Assembly (NCBI RefSeq): GCF_001428685.1
Contig: NZ_LMIK01000001.1
Coordinates: 228,550 to 292,549 of the forward strand
DNA length: 64,000 nt
Source: Lysobacter sp. Root76
GTDB lineage: Bacteria > Pseudomonadota > Gammaproteobacteria > Xanthomonadales > Xanthomonadaceae
Direction: 5' to 3'
In this document: positions 14,902 through 24,370 of the stretch, piece after piece
Position numbering within the stretch: position 1 is the stretch's first letter
Layout of the letters: every line of letters starts with the position of its first letter
Position numbers and translations under genes: made by a program
The notes under the pieces: generated by a model
What the model was told of the DNA's origin: nothing
Database searches by the model: none
What the model saw: the letters and a program-made list of their open reading frames with translations, nothing else

Positions 14902-16758
14902 TCAGCGCGGCATCGCCAGATTCGCCGCCGATATCGGCTTGCCGACGCCGCGCGGCACGGTCGCGATGGTCGCGTCGGCCGGCAGCGGCGCGCCGCTGTC
15001 CAGGTGCGCCGAGACCCGATCCAGCGCCTCGTACACGTAGGGCAGCAGCGGCAGATAACGCGCGCCGTAGTCCGGCAGGCCGAGGAAGGCGTCGAAGTGC
15101 TGGGCGTTGCGCACCTGCCAGTAGCGCACGTCGCGTCCGGCCGCCTGGGCCTGGCGCACGTAGGGCGCGCTGGTGAACGCGGGCGGAATCAGGCCGTCGT
15201 CGCTGCCGTGGATCACCAGCACCGGCAGCCCCGCACGCGGCAGGCCGGCGCGGGTTTCGGCCACGCCCTTGCGCACGCGATCGGCGTCGGCGCCCTGCCC
15301 TTGCCACAGTGCGCGCAGGCATTGCAGGCCGGCGAAACCGGGATCGGGCAGCTGCATCTTGCTATCGACGATGCCCACGCCCGCGCCCGGCGGAATGCCG
15401 CTGCCATCGGCCCACCACGCCGCGCGCTCGGCGGCGGTGGCCGCACGCGGGCTGAAATCCGGATTCAAGGCCGAGAACGAATAGCCGCAGGGGTGCTCGC
15501 CGACGCGATAGCGACCATAGGCCGAGGCGTAGGTGACCGCCACCGCGCGCCACAGGTCGAAACCGACCGACAGCGCGCCGGAGCGCAGCGCCTGCTCGGT
15601 CCAGCCTTGGGCCCTGAGTTGCTCGTGCGCCGAACGCGCCTGCGCCGCGGTGTCGTCGCCTTCGACCAGGCCGGCGGCCTTGAGCGAGGCGCAGCGCTGC
15701 GTCCACAGCGGCGCGACCTGGGCCGCCAGCGGCGGCTGCGGCAGCGGGCCCAGGGCGGGATCGAGCAGCGCGCAGGGCATCAGCAGCGCGGCCTGCGTGG
15801 TGTAGTCGTAAAGGGCGCGGCCGCCTTCGGCGAGCACGCTGGGTTCGCCGGCGACCACCGCGTCCAACCAGTCACCTTCGAGTTCGGCCGCGCGCAGCAC
15901 CGCGCCGCCGCCGTTGGAAATACCGACCGCGATCACCCGCGTGTTGGCGAAGGTGAACGGAGCCGATTGCGGCAGCGCCTGGTCCAACGCATGCAAGGCG
16001 AACTGCGCGGCCTGCTTCACGTGCCGGCCCCAGTCGGCCTCGGGGTTGTCGGTCGAATGCGCGTGCTTGAAGGCGACGCCGGTGACGCCGACGGCCGCGT
16101 CCGGCGGGAACGCCAGCGTCGCGTCGCGCGCGCCGACCGTGCCGTCGGCGCGCACGCCCTCGCCCGCGTCCAGATCGAAGTAATCGGTGCCGGTGCCCTT
16201 GTCGGTGTAGGCGATCGCGCAGCCCTTGGGCAGGCCCCAGGCCGCGGCGACCGAAATCGCGCCGTAGATCCCGCGCGAGCCCGAGGAAGCGGCGACCACC
16301 ACGCAACGCTTGCCGGCGTCGAAGCCGTCCGGCACCTGCACCAGCACGCGGTGCGGCTTGCTGGCGCCGGGCACGGTGGCCAGAGCACTGAACTCGCGGC
16401 CCGGCACCGCGACGGTGCTGCCGTAGAGCTCGCCGTAACCGCCGCCCGGAGCGAGGTCAGCGATACCGCGCCAATTGGCCCAGATCGCGCGCCGGCGCAG
16501 CTCCGCCACGCTGGGCGCGTCGGCCTGCGCGAACGCCGGCGGCGCCAGCGCGCGCAGCCCGGCCAAGCCGAGGCCGGCGGTGAGCAGATCGTCGTCGCCG
16601 CGGTGCTCGCTGACGCGTTGCGCGGTGAACATCGGCGCGGACTCCTTGGCGAGGCGCGCGCCGCCGCTGGCGCAGGCGGCGAGCACGAAGGGAACGAGCA
16701 GCGCGGCGCAGGCCGCGGCGGCACGCAGGACGGGCGGCTTGATATTGGGCGGATTCAT
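14902..16758 (-). CDS. D-(-)-3-hydroxybutyrate oligomer hydrolase family lipoprotein
   Basis: 618 residues, slightly shorter than the roughly 700 of the Ralstonia enzymes. The N-terminus is a lipoprotein signal (LLVPFVLAAC, Cys near residue 28). The nucleophile motif V-G-I-S-N-G-G-G, the upstream VVAASSGSRGIYGAISVAAAWG and A-Y-T-D-K-G-T-G-T-D-Y-F-D, and the late L-V-I-H-G-S-D-D-G-L-I-P and N-A-Q-H-F-D-A-F (His) segments match the 3HBOH family, which cleaves 3-hydroxybutyrate dimers and oligomers to monomers. The lipoprotein signal places it in the periplasm or on the outer membrane. It is divergent from the response regulator gene with a 91-bp shared promoter holding GTACTTTCGTACA. Confidence 0.82.
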   Translation of the reverse strand: MNPPNIKPPVLRAAAACAALLVPFVLAACASGGARLAKESAPMFTAQRVSEHRGDDDLLTAGLGLAGLRALAPPAFAQADAPSVAELRRRAIWANWRGIADLAPGGGYGELYGSTVAVPGREFSALATVPGASKPHRVLVQVPDGFDAGKRCVVVAASSGSRGIYGAISVAAAWGLPKGCAIAYTDKGTGTDYFDLDAGEGVRADGTVGARDATLAFPPDAAVGVTGVAFKHAHSTDNPEADWGRHVKQAAQFALHALDQALPQSAPFTFANTRVIAVGISNGGGAVLRAAELEGDWLDAVVAGEPSVLAEGGRALYDYTTQAALLMPCALLDPALGPLPQPPLAAQVAPLWTQRCASLKAAGLVEGDDTAAQARSAHEQLRAQGWTEQALRSGALSVGFDLWRAVAVTYASAYGRYRVGEHPCGYSFSALNPDFSPRAATAAERAAWWADGSGIPPGAGVGIVDSKMQLPDPGFAGLQCLRALWQGQGADADRVRKGVAETRAGLPRAGLPVLVIHGSDDGLIPPAFTSAPYVRQAQAAGRDVRYWQVRNAQHFDAFLGLPDYGARYLPLLPYVYEALDRVSAHLDSGAPLPADATIATVPRGVGKPISAANLAMPR

Positions 16759-16794
16759 ACGCCGAGCGTAGCAAGCCGCCGCTGCGCCCTCATC

Positions 16795-16807
16795 GTACTT
16801 TCGTACA
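16795..16807. promoter_or_regulatory. candidate regulator site GTACTTTCGTACA
   Basis: It lies in the middle of the 91-bp divergent region between the oligomer hydrolase and the response regulator. A near copy, GTACCTTCGGACA (11 of 13 identical), occurs at 24371-24383 in the divergent promoter of the TonB receptor and GntP permease. GTAC-N4-GTAC is self-complementary at both ends, as expected for a dimeric LuxR-type regulator. Confidence 0.5.
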
Positions 16808-16849
16808 GGCCCGCCGTGCGCGGCGGCCCGGTGCGCTAGGCTAGCGAAG

Positions 16850-17515
16850 ATGCCGACCCTGCTGATCGCCGACGACCACCCGCTGTTCCGCGCCGCATTG
16901 CGCCAGGCCGCCGCGGACGCGGTCGCCGACACCCAGGTGCGCGAGACCGACACCCTCGACGGCGTACTCGCCGCGCTCGACGCCGAACCGGGGATCGACC
17001 TGGTCCTGCTCGACCTGCACATGCCCGGCAACCATGGCCTGGCCGGACTGGCGGCGATCCGCGCCCAGTACCCGGGCGTGGCGGTGGTCGTGGTCTCGGC
17101 CAACGACGACCCGCGCGTGGTCCGGCGCGCGCTCGACCACGGCGCCGCCGGCTATCTGCCCAAGAGTTCGGGCCTGGACGAGCTGCGCGACGCGATCCGT
17201 GCCGTGCTGGCTTGCGAGCAATGGTTGCCGGCCTCGCTGCGCGCCGCGGTCGCGCGCACCGACAGCGCCACGGCCGACGCCGACCTCGCCGCGCGCCTGG
17301 CCAGCCTGTCGCCGCAGCAGTTCCGGGTGCTGGCCCTGGTCGCCGACGGTCTGCTCAACAAGCAGATCGCCGACCGCCTGGACGTGCAGGAACGCACGGT
17401 CAAGGCTCACCTGTCGGCGATCTTCGACCGTCTCGGCGTGCGCAACCGCACCCAGGCCGGCGTGGTCCTGCGCGAACTCGAACTCAGCGATCCGGCGCGC
17501 CGGATCGCCGACTGA
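16850..17515 (+). CDS. LuxR/NarL-type response regulator (CrbR/ErdR-like)
   Basis: 221 residues. The receiver domain shows the acidic pair D8-D9, phosphoacceptor D55 in L-L-D-L-H-M-P-G and the conserved Lys in Y-L-P-K-S-S-G. The C-terminal LuxR helix-turn-helix has LSPQQFRVLALVADGLLNKQ and V-K-A-H-L-S-A-I-F-D-R-L-G-V-R-N-R-T-Q-A. In pseudomonads and vibrios, regulators of this type (CrbR, ErdR, AgmR-like) pair with a sodium/solute-symporter-linked histidine kinase and control acetate use. The same kind of kinase is encoded at 18345-21713, so pairing is likely. Confidence 0.85.
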   Translation: MPTLLIADDHPLFRAALRQAAADAVADTQVRETDTLDGVLAALDAEPGIDLVLLDLHMPGNHGLAGLAAIRAQYPGVAVVVVSANDDPRVVRRALDHGAAGYLPKSSGLDELRDAIRAVLACEQWLPASLRAAVARTDSATADADLAARLASLSPQQFRVLALVADGLLNKQIADRLDVQERTVKAHLSAIFDRLGVRNRTQAGVVLRELELSDPARRIAD

Positions 17516-17531
17516 GCGATGCCGCCGCTTC

Positions 17532-17667
17532 CTGTGGGAGCGGCGTAAGCCGCGATAAGGACACTCCTCCGGCGACGAGATTCGGCTCCTCATGCAAAGC
17601 AGAGCATGGGCGAGCGAGCTTGCGTCGTTACCGAATGCCGCGATCGCGGCTTACGCCGCTCCCACAG
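17532..17667. repeat. inverted pair of REP-like units
   Basis: A direct unit (17532-17555) and an inverted unit (17644-17667) face each other across 88 bp, a BIME-like arrangement that could fold as one large hairpin. A third, degenerate palindrome GGAGCGGCG...CGCCGCTCC follows at about 17690-17718. The pair lies between the convergent response regulator and small secreted protein genes. Confidence 0.85.
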
Positions 17668-17752
17668 GAAGCAGGGATAACCCGCAAGGGGAGCGGCGCC
17701 GATCGACGCCGCTCCCGGCGCGGGCCCAATCCGGAACCGATCCGGACCCGAA

Positions 17753-18055
17753 TCAGCTCGCGCTCAACCGCAGCCGTTGCGGCGCGCGGTAGTCGCACTG
17801 CGCCCGATGCGCCGCCGCCTCGCAAGTTTGCTTGCGCGGCTGCAGGGTCAGGGCCTTGGCCCCACCCCCGGACCCGCAATCGGCGAAGCACGCCGCGCGT
17901 TCGGCCTCGCACGCGGCCGGCGTCTCGCCGCTGGCCAGGCAGATGTTGTACAGACGCACGCAGATGCTTTGACACGAAGCCTGCGCGGGCAGCGCCGCGA
18001 ACAGGCCGATACCGGCCGCCAACATATACGACAGCACCATCGACTTGGTCTTCAT
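17753..18055 (-). CDS. small secreted cysteine-rich protein of unknown function
   Basis: 100 residues. The signal peptide (MKTKSMVLSYMLAAGIGLFA...) has a predicted cleavage after PAQA. The mature part begins S-C-Q-S-I-C and has six Cys with spacings 3, 6, 9, 6, 3, a mirror-symmetric layout, then two more Cys (C-E-A-A-A-H-R-A-Q-C) after a Gly-rich linker. The segments between are helix-prone, which suggests a disulfide-stapled helical hairpin. I do not recognise a family. It sits between the response regulator and the hybrid kinase, convergent with the former. Confidence 0.75.
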   Translation of the reverse strand: MKTKSMVLSYMLAAGIGLFAALPAQASCQSICVRLYNICLASGETPAACEAERAACFADCGSGGGAKALTLQPRKQTCEAAAHRAQCDYRAPQRLRLSAS

Positions 18056-18344
18056 CGTTCCTCTCCTTTGAAACGCGAACCCCCTGCCGGGCGGACCCTA
18101 TCTCAGGCCCGGGCCGCAGGTCGCCGGAAAGCCGCGGCGATGCGCGATTCCTGGACGCAGCGCAAGAAAATCGCCGCATTCATCGATGGGACGTTGCGCA
18201 TCGCATCATTGCGAGGACCTGAGTTCGATGACGGCGCGACGGTGCGGATGCGGGTCGTTGCGCATCGCGCCATCGCCAGAGCCTGCGCTCAATGCCGACA
18301 CGACGATTCGGATACGGCGCCGCCGGAACCGCAGCCGGCCCCTG

Positions 18345-21300
18345 CTACGAACACTCCAACTCGCGCGCCGCCAGCATCCGGTCCAGCACCGACTTCAGCG
18401 CCAGCGGTTTGAGCGGCTTGGTCAGCAGCGACAGCCCGGCCTCGTGCACGGCGCGACGCACGCTCTCGCCGCTGTCGGCGCTGAGGATCAGGCTCGGCCG
18501 CGGCCCGAACTCAGCCGCCAGGCGTTCGGCCAGGGCGACGCCGGTATCGCCGCGGTCGAGATGGTAGTCGAACAGCCACAGCGAGGCCGGCGCATCGTGC
18601 ATCAGCTGCCGGGCATGCTCGCCGTCGGCCGCGGTCGCGACTTCGAAACCCCAGCGCCGCAGCAGTTCGGCCAGCGCCGCCAGCGCCTGCGCATCGTTGT
18701 CGACCGCGAGCACGCGCAGGCCGGTGCGGCCGCGCGCGCGATGCGCGCCGGCGTAGGCGCCGGTATGCGCGCCGCGCGCGGGCACCCGCGGCACCCGCAC
18801 CGCGAATGCGGTACCGCGGCCGAGATGGCTGCGCAGGCTCAGCGGCGCATCCAGCAGCTGGGCGATGCGGTCGGCGATCGACAGACCAAGGCCCAGGCCC
18901 TGCCCAGGCGCGTCTTCGCCACGGCGGAACTCCTCGAAAATCGCGACCTGATGTTCCAGGGCGATGCCCGGGCCGGTGTCGTGCACTTCGATGCGCAGGT
19001 GGCCGCCGTCGCGACGCACCCCCAGCAGCACGCTGCCGCGCAGGGCGTAGCGCACCGCGTTGGCGAGGAAGTTCTGCAGCACCCGGCGCAGCAGCTGCGG
19101 GTCGCTGTGGATCCAGGCGTCGGTGGCGATGAAGCGGAAGCGCAGCCCGCGCGCGGCCGCGATCGCGCCGAATTCCGAAGCCAGCGGCTCCAGCACCTCG
19201 GCCAGCGGAAACTCGCGCGGCTGCGGCACCAGGCCGCCGGCCTGCAGGCGCGACATGTCGAGCAAGCCGGTCAGCAGGTCGCCGGTGGAATCCAGCGCGC
19301 CGCTGATCTGGGCCACGGTTTCGCGCTGCTGCGCGCCCTGCACCTGCTGCGACAGCGCGTCGGCGAACAACTGCGCGGCGTGCAGCGGCTGCATCAGGTC
19401 GTGGCCGATCGCGGCCAGGAAGCGGCTCTTGGCGTCGTTGGCGCGTTCGGCTTCGCCCTTGGCGATCTCCAGATCGGTCGTGCGCTCGATCACGCGCTGT
19501 TCCAGGGTTTCGTTGGCCTGGATCAGCCCGGCCTCGGCGCGGCGGAACGCGGTGACGTCGGTGAAAGTGGCGACGAAGCCGCCGCCGGGCATGGGGTTGC
19601 CGCGGATCTCGACGATGCTGCCGTCGGGCAGCACGCGTTCGGACAGGTGCGGGGTGCCGGCGCGCATGAACGCCAGGCGCCGTTCCAGCGCGCGTTCGAG
19701 CTGGCCCTGCAAGGGCCGGCCCGAGGGCGGCATGCGCTGCAAGGCCCAGCGCGAGAGTTCGGCGATCGGACGCCCGACCTGCAGCAGTTCGGGCGGGAAA
19801 TCGAACAGCTCGGCGTAGCGCCGGTTCCAGGCCACCAGGCGCAACTGCGCGTCGACCACGCTGATGCCCTGGCTCATGTTCTGCAGCGCCGCTTCCAGCA
19901 CGCGCTGGTTGAAGCGCAGGTCGGCAGAAGCCTCGCCGACGATCGCCGCGACCGTGTCCAGATCGCGTCCGGCGTCGCGGCGCGCGGCGTCCAGCAGCAC
20001 GCGCGCCGAGGCCGAACCCAGCACCGCCGCGAGTTCGCGTTCGACCCGGGCCTCGATCTGCGCCGCCACCGCTTCGCCGCTGGGCACGCCCTGCAGCAGT
20101 TGCGCGACGCGCTCGCGCGGCAGGAAACGCAGGCCGGTGTCGCGCAGGGTCTGCACGTCCAGGCCGCGTTGCGCGCGCCGCGGCGCCTCGCGCCGCCACA
20201 CCGCCGCGATCACCGTGGCCAGCGTGCCCACGAACAGGCTGGCGCCGACCGCACGCCCGAGCCGGCTCCAGCCGGTGAGCCCGAACAGCCCTTCCGGCGA
20301 CAGCGAGCCCAGGCCGTACGGCCCGTTCTCCAGCCAGGCCGGGGCCACGCCGCGCGCCGACAGCATCATCGGCAGCAGCAGCACCCAGGCCCAGGCGGCG
20401 AAACCGGCAAGCACGCCGATCACCGCCGCGCGCGGCGGCGTCTGCGGCCGCCACACCGCGAAGCCCAGCGCCGGCGCCAGCGTCGCCAGCGCCGAGAACG
20501 ACACCGCGCCGACGTCCGCCAGCGCTTCGCTGCCGGCGATCAGGCGGCTGTAAGCCCAGGCCAGCAGCATGATCACGACGATGCCGCTGCGGCGCAGCGC
20601 CAGTACGTGGCCGCGCAGATCGCTGCCGTCGTTGCGCGACCACAGCCCGCGCAGCAGACCCGGCGCGAACCAGTGGTTGCCGATCATCAGGCTCAAGGTC
20701 AGCGTGCTGACCACGACCATGCCGGTGGCCGCGCTGAGCCCGCCGAGGAACGCGAACAGGGCCAGCCCTTCGTGCCCCTGCGACAAGGGCAGCGCCAGCA
20801 CGTACAGATCCGAAGGCACCCCGCTGCCGCCCAGCAAGGCCTGCCCGGCCTTGGCCAAGGGCAGCACCGGCAGCGCGATCAGCACCAGGTACAGCGGAAA
20901 CTGCCAGCGCGCCGTGCGCACGTCGCCCTCGTCGCGGCACTCGACCACGCCGACATGGAACTGGTGCGGCAGGATGAACATCGCCAGCGCGCCCAGCAGC
21001 ACCAGCGGCGCGAAACCGCCGGCCGGGTCGGCGGGCGGCGGCGGCGCGGCCGCCGTTGCCGGCACGTCCAGGCCGAACCATACGAACAGGCCCAGCGACA
21101 GCATCGCGGCGAGCTTGAACACCGACTCGAACGCCATCGCCAGGACCAGGCCGCGGTTGTGCTCGGCGGCGCTGGCGCGGCGGGTGCCGAACAGCATCGC
21201 GAACAGCGCCATCGCCAGCGCCACGTACAGCGCGCTGTCCTGCCAGGCCGGCGACGCGACCGCATCGGGCGAGCGCGTGGTCAGCATCGCGAAGCTCATC

Positions 21301-21713
21301 GCCACGGCCTTGAGCTGCAGCGCGATGTAGGGGATCAGGCCGAGCGCGGCGATCAGGGTCACGGTCGCGGCCAGCCAGGCATCCTTGCCCAATCGCGTCG
21401 CGATCAGGTCCGCCAGCGAGGTCGCGTTGGTCTCGCGCGCCAGCCGCACCAGCTTCATCATGAAACCGACCGCGAGCGCGTACAGCAGGATCGAGCCGAG
21501 GAAGGTCGGCGGCAGCGGCCAGCCGTAGCGCGCGGCCTGGGTCACGGTGCCGTAGAAGGTCCAGGAAGTGCAGTGCACCGCCAGCGACAGGGAATAGATA
21601 TGCCGCCAGTGTCGCGCCAGTACGGCCGGCCGGCGCTCGGCGTAGAGCGCGGTGCCGAACATCAGCGCCAGCCAGGCCATGCTGGCCAGGGCGACGGCGG
21701 TGAGGCTCAGCAT
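18345..21713 (-). CDS. sodium:solute symporter-like hybrid histidine kinase (CrbS/MxtR-like)
   Basis: 1122 residues. About the first 550 form a sodium/solute symporter (SLC5)-like domain with a dozen or so membrane helices (for example H-C-T-S-W-T-F-Y-G-T near residue 47). A PAS-like segment lies at about 610-720. The histidine kinase core has the H-box S-R-F-L-A-A-I-G-H-D-L-M-Q-P-L (about 770), N-box N-F-L-A-N-A-V-R-Y-A (about 885), D-T-G-P-G-I and G-L-G-L-G-L-S-I. A C-terminal receiver follows (V-L-A-V-D-N-D, F-D-Y-H-L-D, L-T-K-P-L-K). This is the CrbS/MxtR architecture that senses or couples short-chain carboxylate uptake to gene control. Its likely partner is the LuxR-type regulator at 16850. 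Confidence 0.88.
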   Translation of the reverse strand: MLSLTAVALASMAWLALMFGTALYAERRPAVLARHWRHIYSLSLAVHCTSWTFYGTVTQAARYGWPLPPTFLGSILLYALAVGFMMKLVRLARETNATSLADLIATRLGKDAWLAATVTLIAALGLIPYIALQLKAVAMSFAMLTTRSPDAVASPAWQDSALYVALAMALFAMLFGTRRASAAEHNRGLVLAMAFESVFKLAAMLSLGLFVWFGLDVPATAAAPPPPADPAGGFAPLVLLGALAMFILPHQFHVGVVECRDEGDVRTARWQFPLYLVLIALPVLPLAKAGQALLGGSGVPSDLYVLALPLSQGHEGLALFAFLGGLSAATGMVVVSTLTLSLMIGNHWFAPGLLRGLWSRNDGSDLRGHVLALRRSGIVVIMLLAWAYSRLIAGSEALADVGAVSFSALATLAPALGFAVWRPQTPPRAAVIGVLAGFAAWAWVLLLPMMLSARGVAPAWLENGPYGLGSLSPEGLFGLTGWSRLGRAVGASLFVGTLATVIAAVWRREAPRRAQRGLDVQTLRDTGLRFLPRERVAQLLQGVPSGEAVAAQIEARVERELAAVLGSASARVLLDAARRDAGRDLDTVAAIVGEASADLRFNQRVLEAALQNMSQGISVVDAQLRLVAWNRRYAELFDFPPELLQVGRPIAELSRWALQRMPPSGRPLQGQLERALERRLAFMRAGTPHLSERVLPDGSIVEIRGNPMPGGGFVATFTDVTAFRRAEAGLIQANETLEQRVIERTTDLEIAKGEAERANDAKSRFLAAIGHDLMQPLHAAQLFADALSQQVQGAQQRETVAQISGALDSTGDLLTGLLDMSRLQAGGLVPQPREFPLAEVLEPLASEFGAIAAARGLRFRFIATDAWIHSDPQLLRRVLQNFLANAVRYALRGSVLLGVRRDGGHLRIEVHDTGPGIALEHQVAIFEEFRRGEDAPGQGLGLGLSIADRIAQLLDAPLSLRSHLGRGTAFAVRVPRVPARGAHTGAYAGAHRARGRTGLRVLAVDNDAQALAALAELLRRWGFEVATAADGEHARQLMHDAPASLWLFDYHLDRGDTGVALAERLAAEFGPRPSLILSADSGESVRRAVHEAGLSLLTKPLKPLALKSVLDRMLAARELECS

Positions 21714-21839
21714 GGGTAGCGTTGCGGCGGCATCAGCTGAGAATAACGTAGCCGGCGATCAGGGCCAGGGCGCGATGTAGGCGACGCGGCGGAGGCGGCG
21801 GCGATGCCGGCTTTGCATGGCGCGGCGCGGGGAAAGCGA

Positions 21840-21935
21840 TCGCGGCTCACGCCGCTCCCACAGAAGGCCGCGGGATCGCTGACGGCGGGTCGAAACGGAC
21901 GGCGTATCCCCGTACGGGAGCGAAGTGAGCCGCGA
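21840..21935. repeat. REP-like pair in the 21714-22038 intergenic region
   Basis: An inverted unit (21840-21863, TCGCGGCTCACGCCGCTCCC) and a direct variant unit (21912-21935, GTACGGGAGCGAAGTGAGCC) are present. In the variant the stem bases have drifted. The rest of this 325-bp interval shows no gene. Confidence 0.75.
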
Positions 21936-22038
21936 TCGAGCGCCCGGTCTCCCCAGACGGGCGCTCGACCGCGAACCACCGCCCTCCCCTTGGCCTGCGG
22001 CGACGGATCGGACGTGTCCGATCCGCCGCCGCTGCCGA

Positions 22039-24258
22039 TCAGAAGTCGTAGCGCACCGACAGCGTGTACTGGCGCGGCGCGCCGTAGAAACCGGTGAACA
22101 CGCCCAGGGCCGAGTTCAGGCTGTAACCGGTGGTGCGGTATTCCTTGTCGGCCAGGTTGGTGCCCTGCAGCGACACCGTCCACGGACCGCCGCTCTTCCA
22201 GGTCACGCCGGCGTTGATCAGGCCGTAGCCGTCCTGGGTGATCGGCACCGCGCCGGTGCGCACGATCTCGGTGGTCGCGACCACGTCGCTCTGATAGCTG
22301 TAGCCCACGCGCGCGGCCAGGTTGCCGCCGCTGGCCAGGTCGGTGCGGTATTCGACGTTGAGCGCGCCGGAGAATTCCGGAGCGTTGGTGAACTCCTGCT
22401 CCTTGGCGATGTTGACGCCGGCGTACAGGAACTCGTCGTACTTCGCGTCCAGCCAGGCCAGGTTGCCGGAGATCAGCCAGTTCTGGTTCGGCAGCCACTG
22501 GTACTCGACTTCCAGGCCGTCGACCGTGCCGGAACCGGCATTGGTGAAGTCGCCGAAGAAGGCATCGTTGGTGCCGTCGCCGTTGCTGTCGTAGGCGGTG
22601 AACACCGACAGCTGGATGTCCTTGTACTTGTTGTGGAAGTAGGCCAGGTTCAAGAACATGGTCTGGTCCAGGAACGACATCTTGCTGCCGATCTCGTAGC
22701 TGTCGACGACCTCGTCGTCGAACGGCTCGGCCGAGCGCGGCACCGCGGTGGCCTGGGCGCGGATGTTGTAGCCGCCCGACTTGAAACCGCGCGTGGCCAG
22801 GCCGTAGAGCAGGATGTCCGGGGTGATCTGGTAGTCCAGCGAGACCTTGGGCGAGGTGTTCTTGAAGCCGATGCGCTTGTCGAAGTTGGCCGCGACCACG
22901 CCGTTGGGAACGGTGAAGCTGGCGTCGCGATAGCCGCGGTTGAGCACCTTGGCGCGCTTGTCCTCGTCGGTGTAGCGCACGCCGACGTCGAGCTTGAGCT
23001 GCTCGGTCAGGTCGAAGGTCCAGTCGGCGTAGGCGGCGATGCTCTTGGTGTAGACGATGCCCTGGGTGTCGCCGAAGGACAGGTTGAAGAAGTTGTTGAG
23101 GACCTGGCCGCCGGCCTCGCCGTCGAAGGCGTAGATGCCCATCACGCCGCGCGCCCGGCCGCCGCCGTCGTAGTTGGCCTGCAGCTCGTGGCTGACCTGC
23201 TGGTCGCTGTAGAACGCCTTCACGTCGGCGATCTTGTTCTGCAGGGTGTCGAAGTCGATGTTGGTTTCGGTGTCGGACTCGCGCTTGGCCAGCACGTACT
23301 TGAACCCCCAGTCCTCGTTGGCGTTCCAGTTGACCGCGACCGAGGCGCCCTTGATCGTGGTGTCGTTGACGTTGGGCATGCCGTTGCGCACGTCGTAGCG
23401 GCTGTTCAAGGGCTGGGTGCCGGGGGCGAAGCGGTTCGCACCGAGCATTTTTGCGCCGCGCACGCCGGACTGGTCGTCCATCCAGTCGAACGCGAACTGG
23501 ATGTTGAGGTCGTCGCTGACGTAGGCGCCGAGCTGGCCGCGCAGGGCCAGGATTTCCTTGTCGCTGACGTCCTGGTGGGTGACCACGTTCTCGCCGAAGC
23601 CGTCGCGGTTGAGGCTGGCCACCGCGATCCGGCCGCGCAGCGCGTCGTCGCCGCCGATCGGGCCGCCGATCGCGGCCTTGACGTCGAGCTGGTTGTAGTT
23701 GCCCACCGTCACCGAGGCGAAGCCGTCGAACGAGGTCGGCAGGCCGCGCGAGATGTACTTGATCGCGCCGCCGATGGTGTTCTTGCCGTACAGGGTGCCC
23801 TGCGGGCCGCGCAGCACTTCGATGCGGTCGACATCGAACACGTCCAGCAGCGCGCCCTGCGGCCGCGCGATGTAGACGTCGTCCATGTAGATGCCCACGC
23901 CCGGATCCACGCCCCACAGCGGATCGGACTGGCCGACGCCGCGGATGTAGGCGGTGATGGTGCTGCTGGAGCCGCGCGCGGCGTAGATGGTCAGGTTGGG
24001 CACCTGGGCATCGAGGTCGCTGAGGTCCTCGACGTTGAGCCGATCCAGCGAATCGGCGGTGAACGCGGTGACCGCGACCGGCACCTCCTGCAGCGTCTCC
24101 TCGCGCTTGCGCGCGGTGACGGTGACCGAGCCCAGGGTCTTGGCCTGGCTGCCTTCGGCGGCGGGCGCGGCCTCCTGCGCCCAGGCCGTCGGCGCCAACA
24201 GCGCGCAGGCGATGGCCAGACTCAGACTGCGACGGCTCATGGTGGTACGTCCGATCAC
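22039..24258 (-). CDS. TonB-dependent outer membrane receptor
   Basis: 739 residues from GTG 24258, which has GAGGAGAG upstream; the ATG at 24240 is 22 bp from that site, so GTG is preferred. Signal peptide with cleavage after TAWAQ, then a TonB-box region (LGSVTVTARKREETLQEVPV), a plug domain with D-R-I-E-V-L-R-G-P-Q-G-T-L-Y-G-K-N-T-I-G-G-A-I, and a 22-strand barrel ending in Y-T-L-S-V-R-Y-D-F (C-terminal aromatic). The ligand is not evident; this plug type is common for non-siderophore substrates in Xanthomonadaceae. It is divergent from a GntP-type permease with a shared 203-bp promoter region carrying the 13-bp candidate site. Confidence 0.9.
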   Translation of the reverse strand: MIGRTTMSRRSLSLAIACALLAPTAWAQEAAPAAEGSQAKTLGSVTVTARKREETLQEVPVAVTAFTADSLDRLNVEDLSDLDAQVPNLTIYAARGSSSTITAYIRGVGQSDPLWGVDPGVGIYMDDVYIARPQGALLDVFDVDRIEVLRGPQGTLYGKNTIGGAIKYISRGLPTSFDGFASVTVGNYNQLDVKAAIGGPIGGDDALRGRIAVASLNRDGFGENVVTHQDVSDKEILALRGQLGAYVSDDLNIQFAFDWMDDQSGVRGAKMLGANRFAPGTQPLNSRYDVRNGMPNVNDTTIKGASVAVNWNANEDWGFKYVLAKRESDTETNIDFDTLQNKIADVKAFYSDQQVSHELQANYDGGGRARGVMGIYAFDGEAGGQVLNNFFNLSFGDTQGIVYTKSIAAYADWTFDLTEQLKLDVGVRYTDEDKRAKVLNRGYRDASFTVPNGVVAANFDKRIGFKNTSPKVSLDYQITPDILLYGLATRGFKSGGYNIRAQATAVPRSAEPFDDEVVDSYEIGSKMSFLDQTMFLNLAYFHNKYKDIQLSVFTAYDSNGDGTNDAFFGDFTNAGSGTVDGLEVEYQWLPNQNWLISGNLAWLDAKYDEFLYAGVNIAKEQEFTNAPEFSGALNVEYRTDLASGGNLAARVGYSYQSDVVATTEIVRTGAVPITQDGYGLINAGVTWKSGGPWTVSLQGTNLADKEYRTTGYSLNSALGVFTGFYGAPRQYTLSVRYDF

Positions 24259-24370
24259 GATGCTCTCCTCCCCAAGGTGACGCCGGCGGCGGTGCGACCC
24301 GCACAGGCGGCGGACGGGCATTCCCGTCATGCGGCACAGACTAGGAGGCGGCCGCGGCCGGCGGCAGCTG

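Noticed and set aside
14902-17103. A longer version of the oligomer hydrolase starting near 17103
   Set aside because: The extra N-terminus would overlap the response regulator antisense; a proper lipoprotein signal starts at 16758.
18186-21719. A 1177-codon open frame antisense to the hybrid kinase
   Set aside because: Gln/Arg/His-rich shadow of the kinase; the opposite strand has complete transporter, kinase and receiver motifs.
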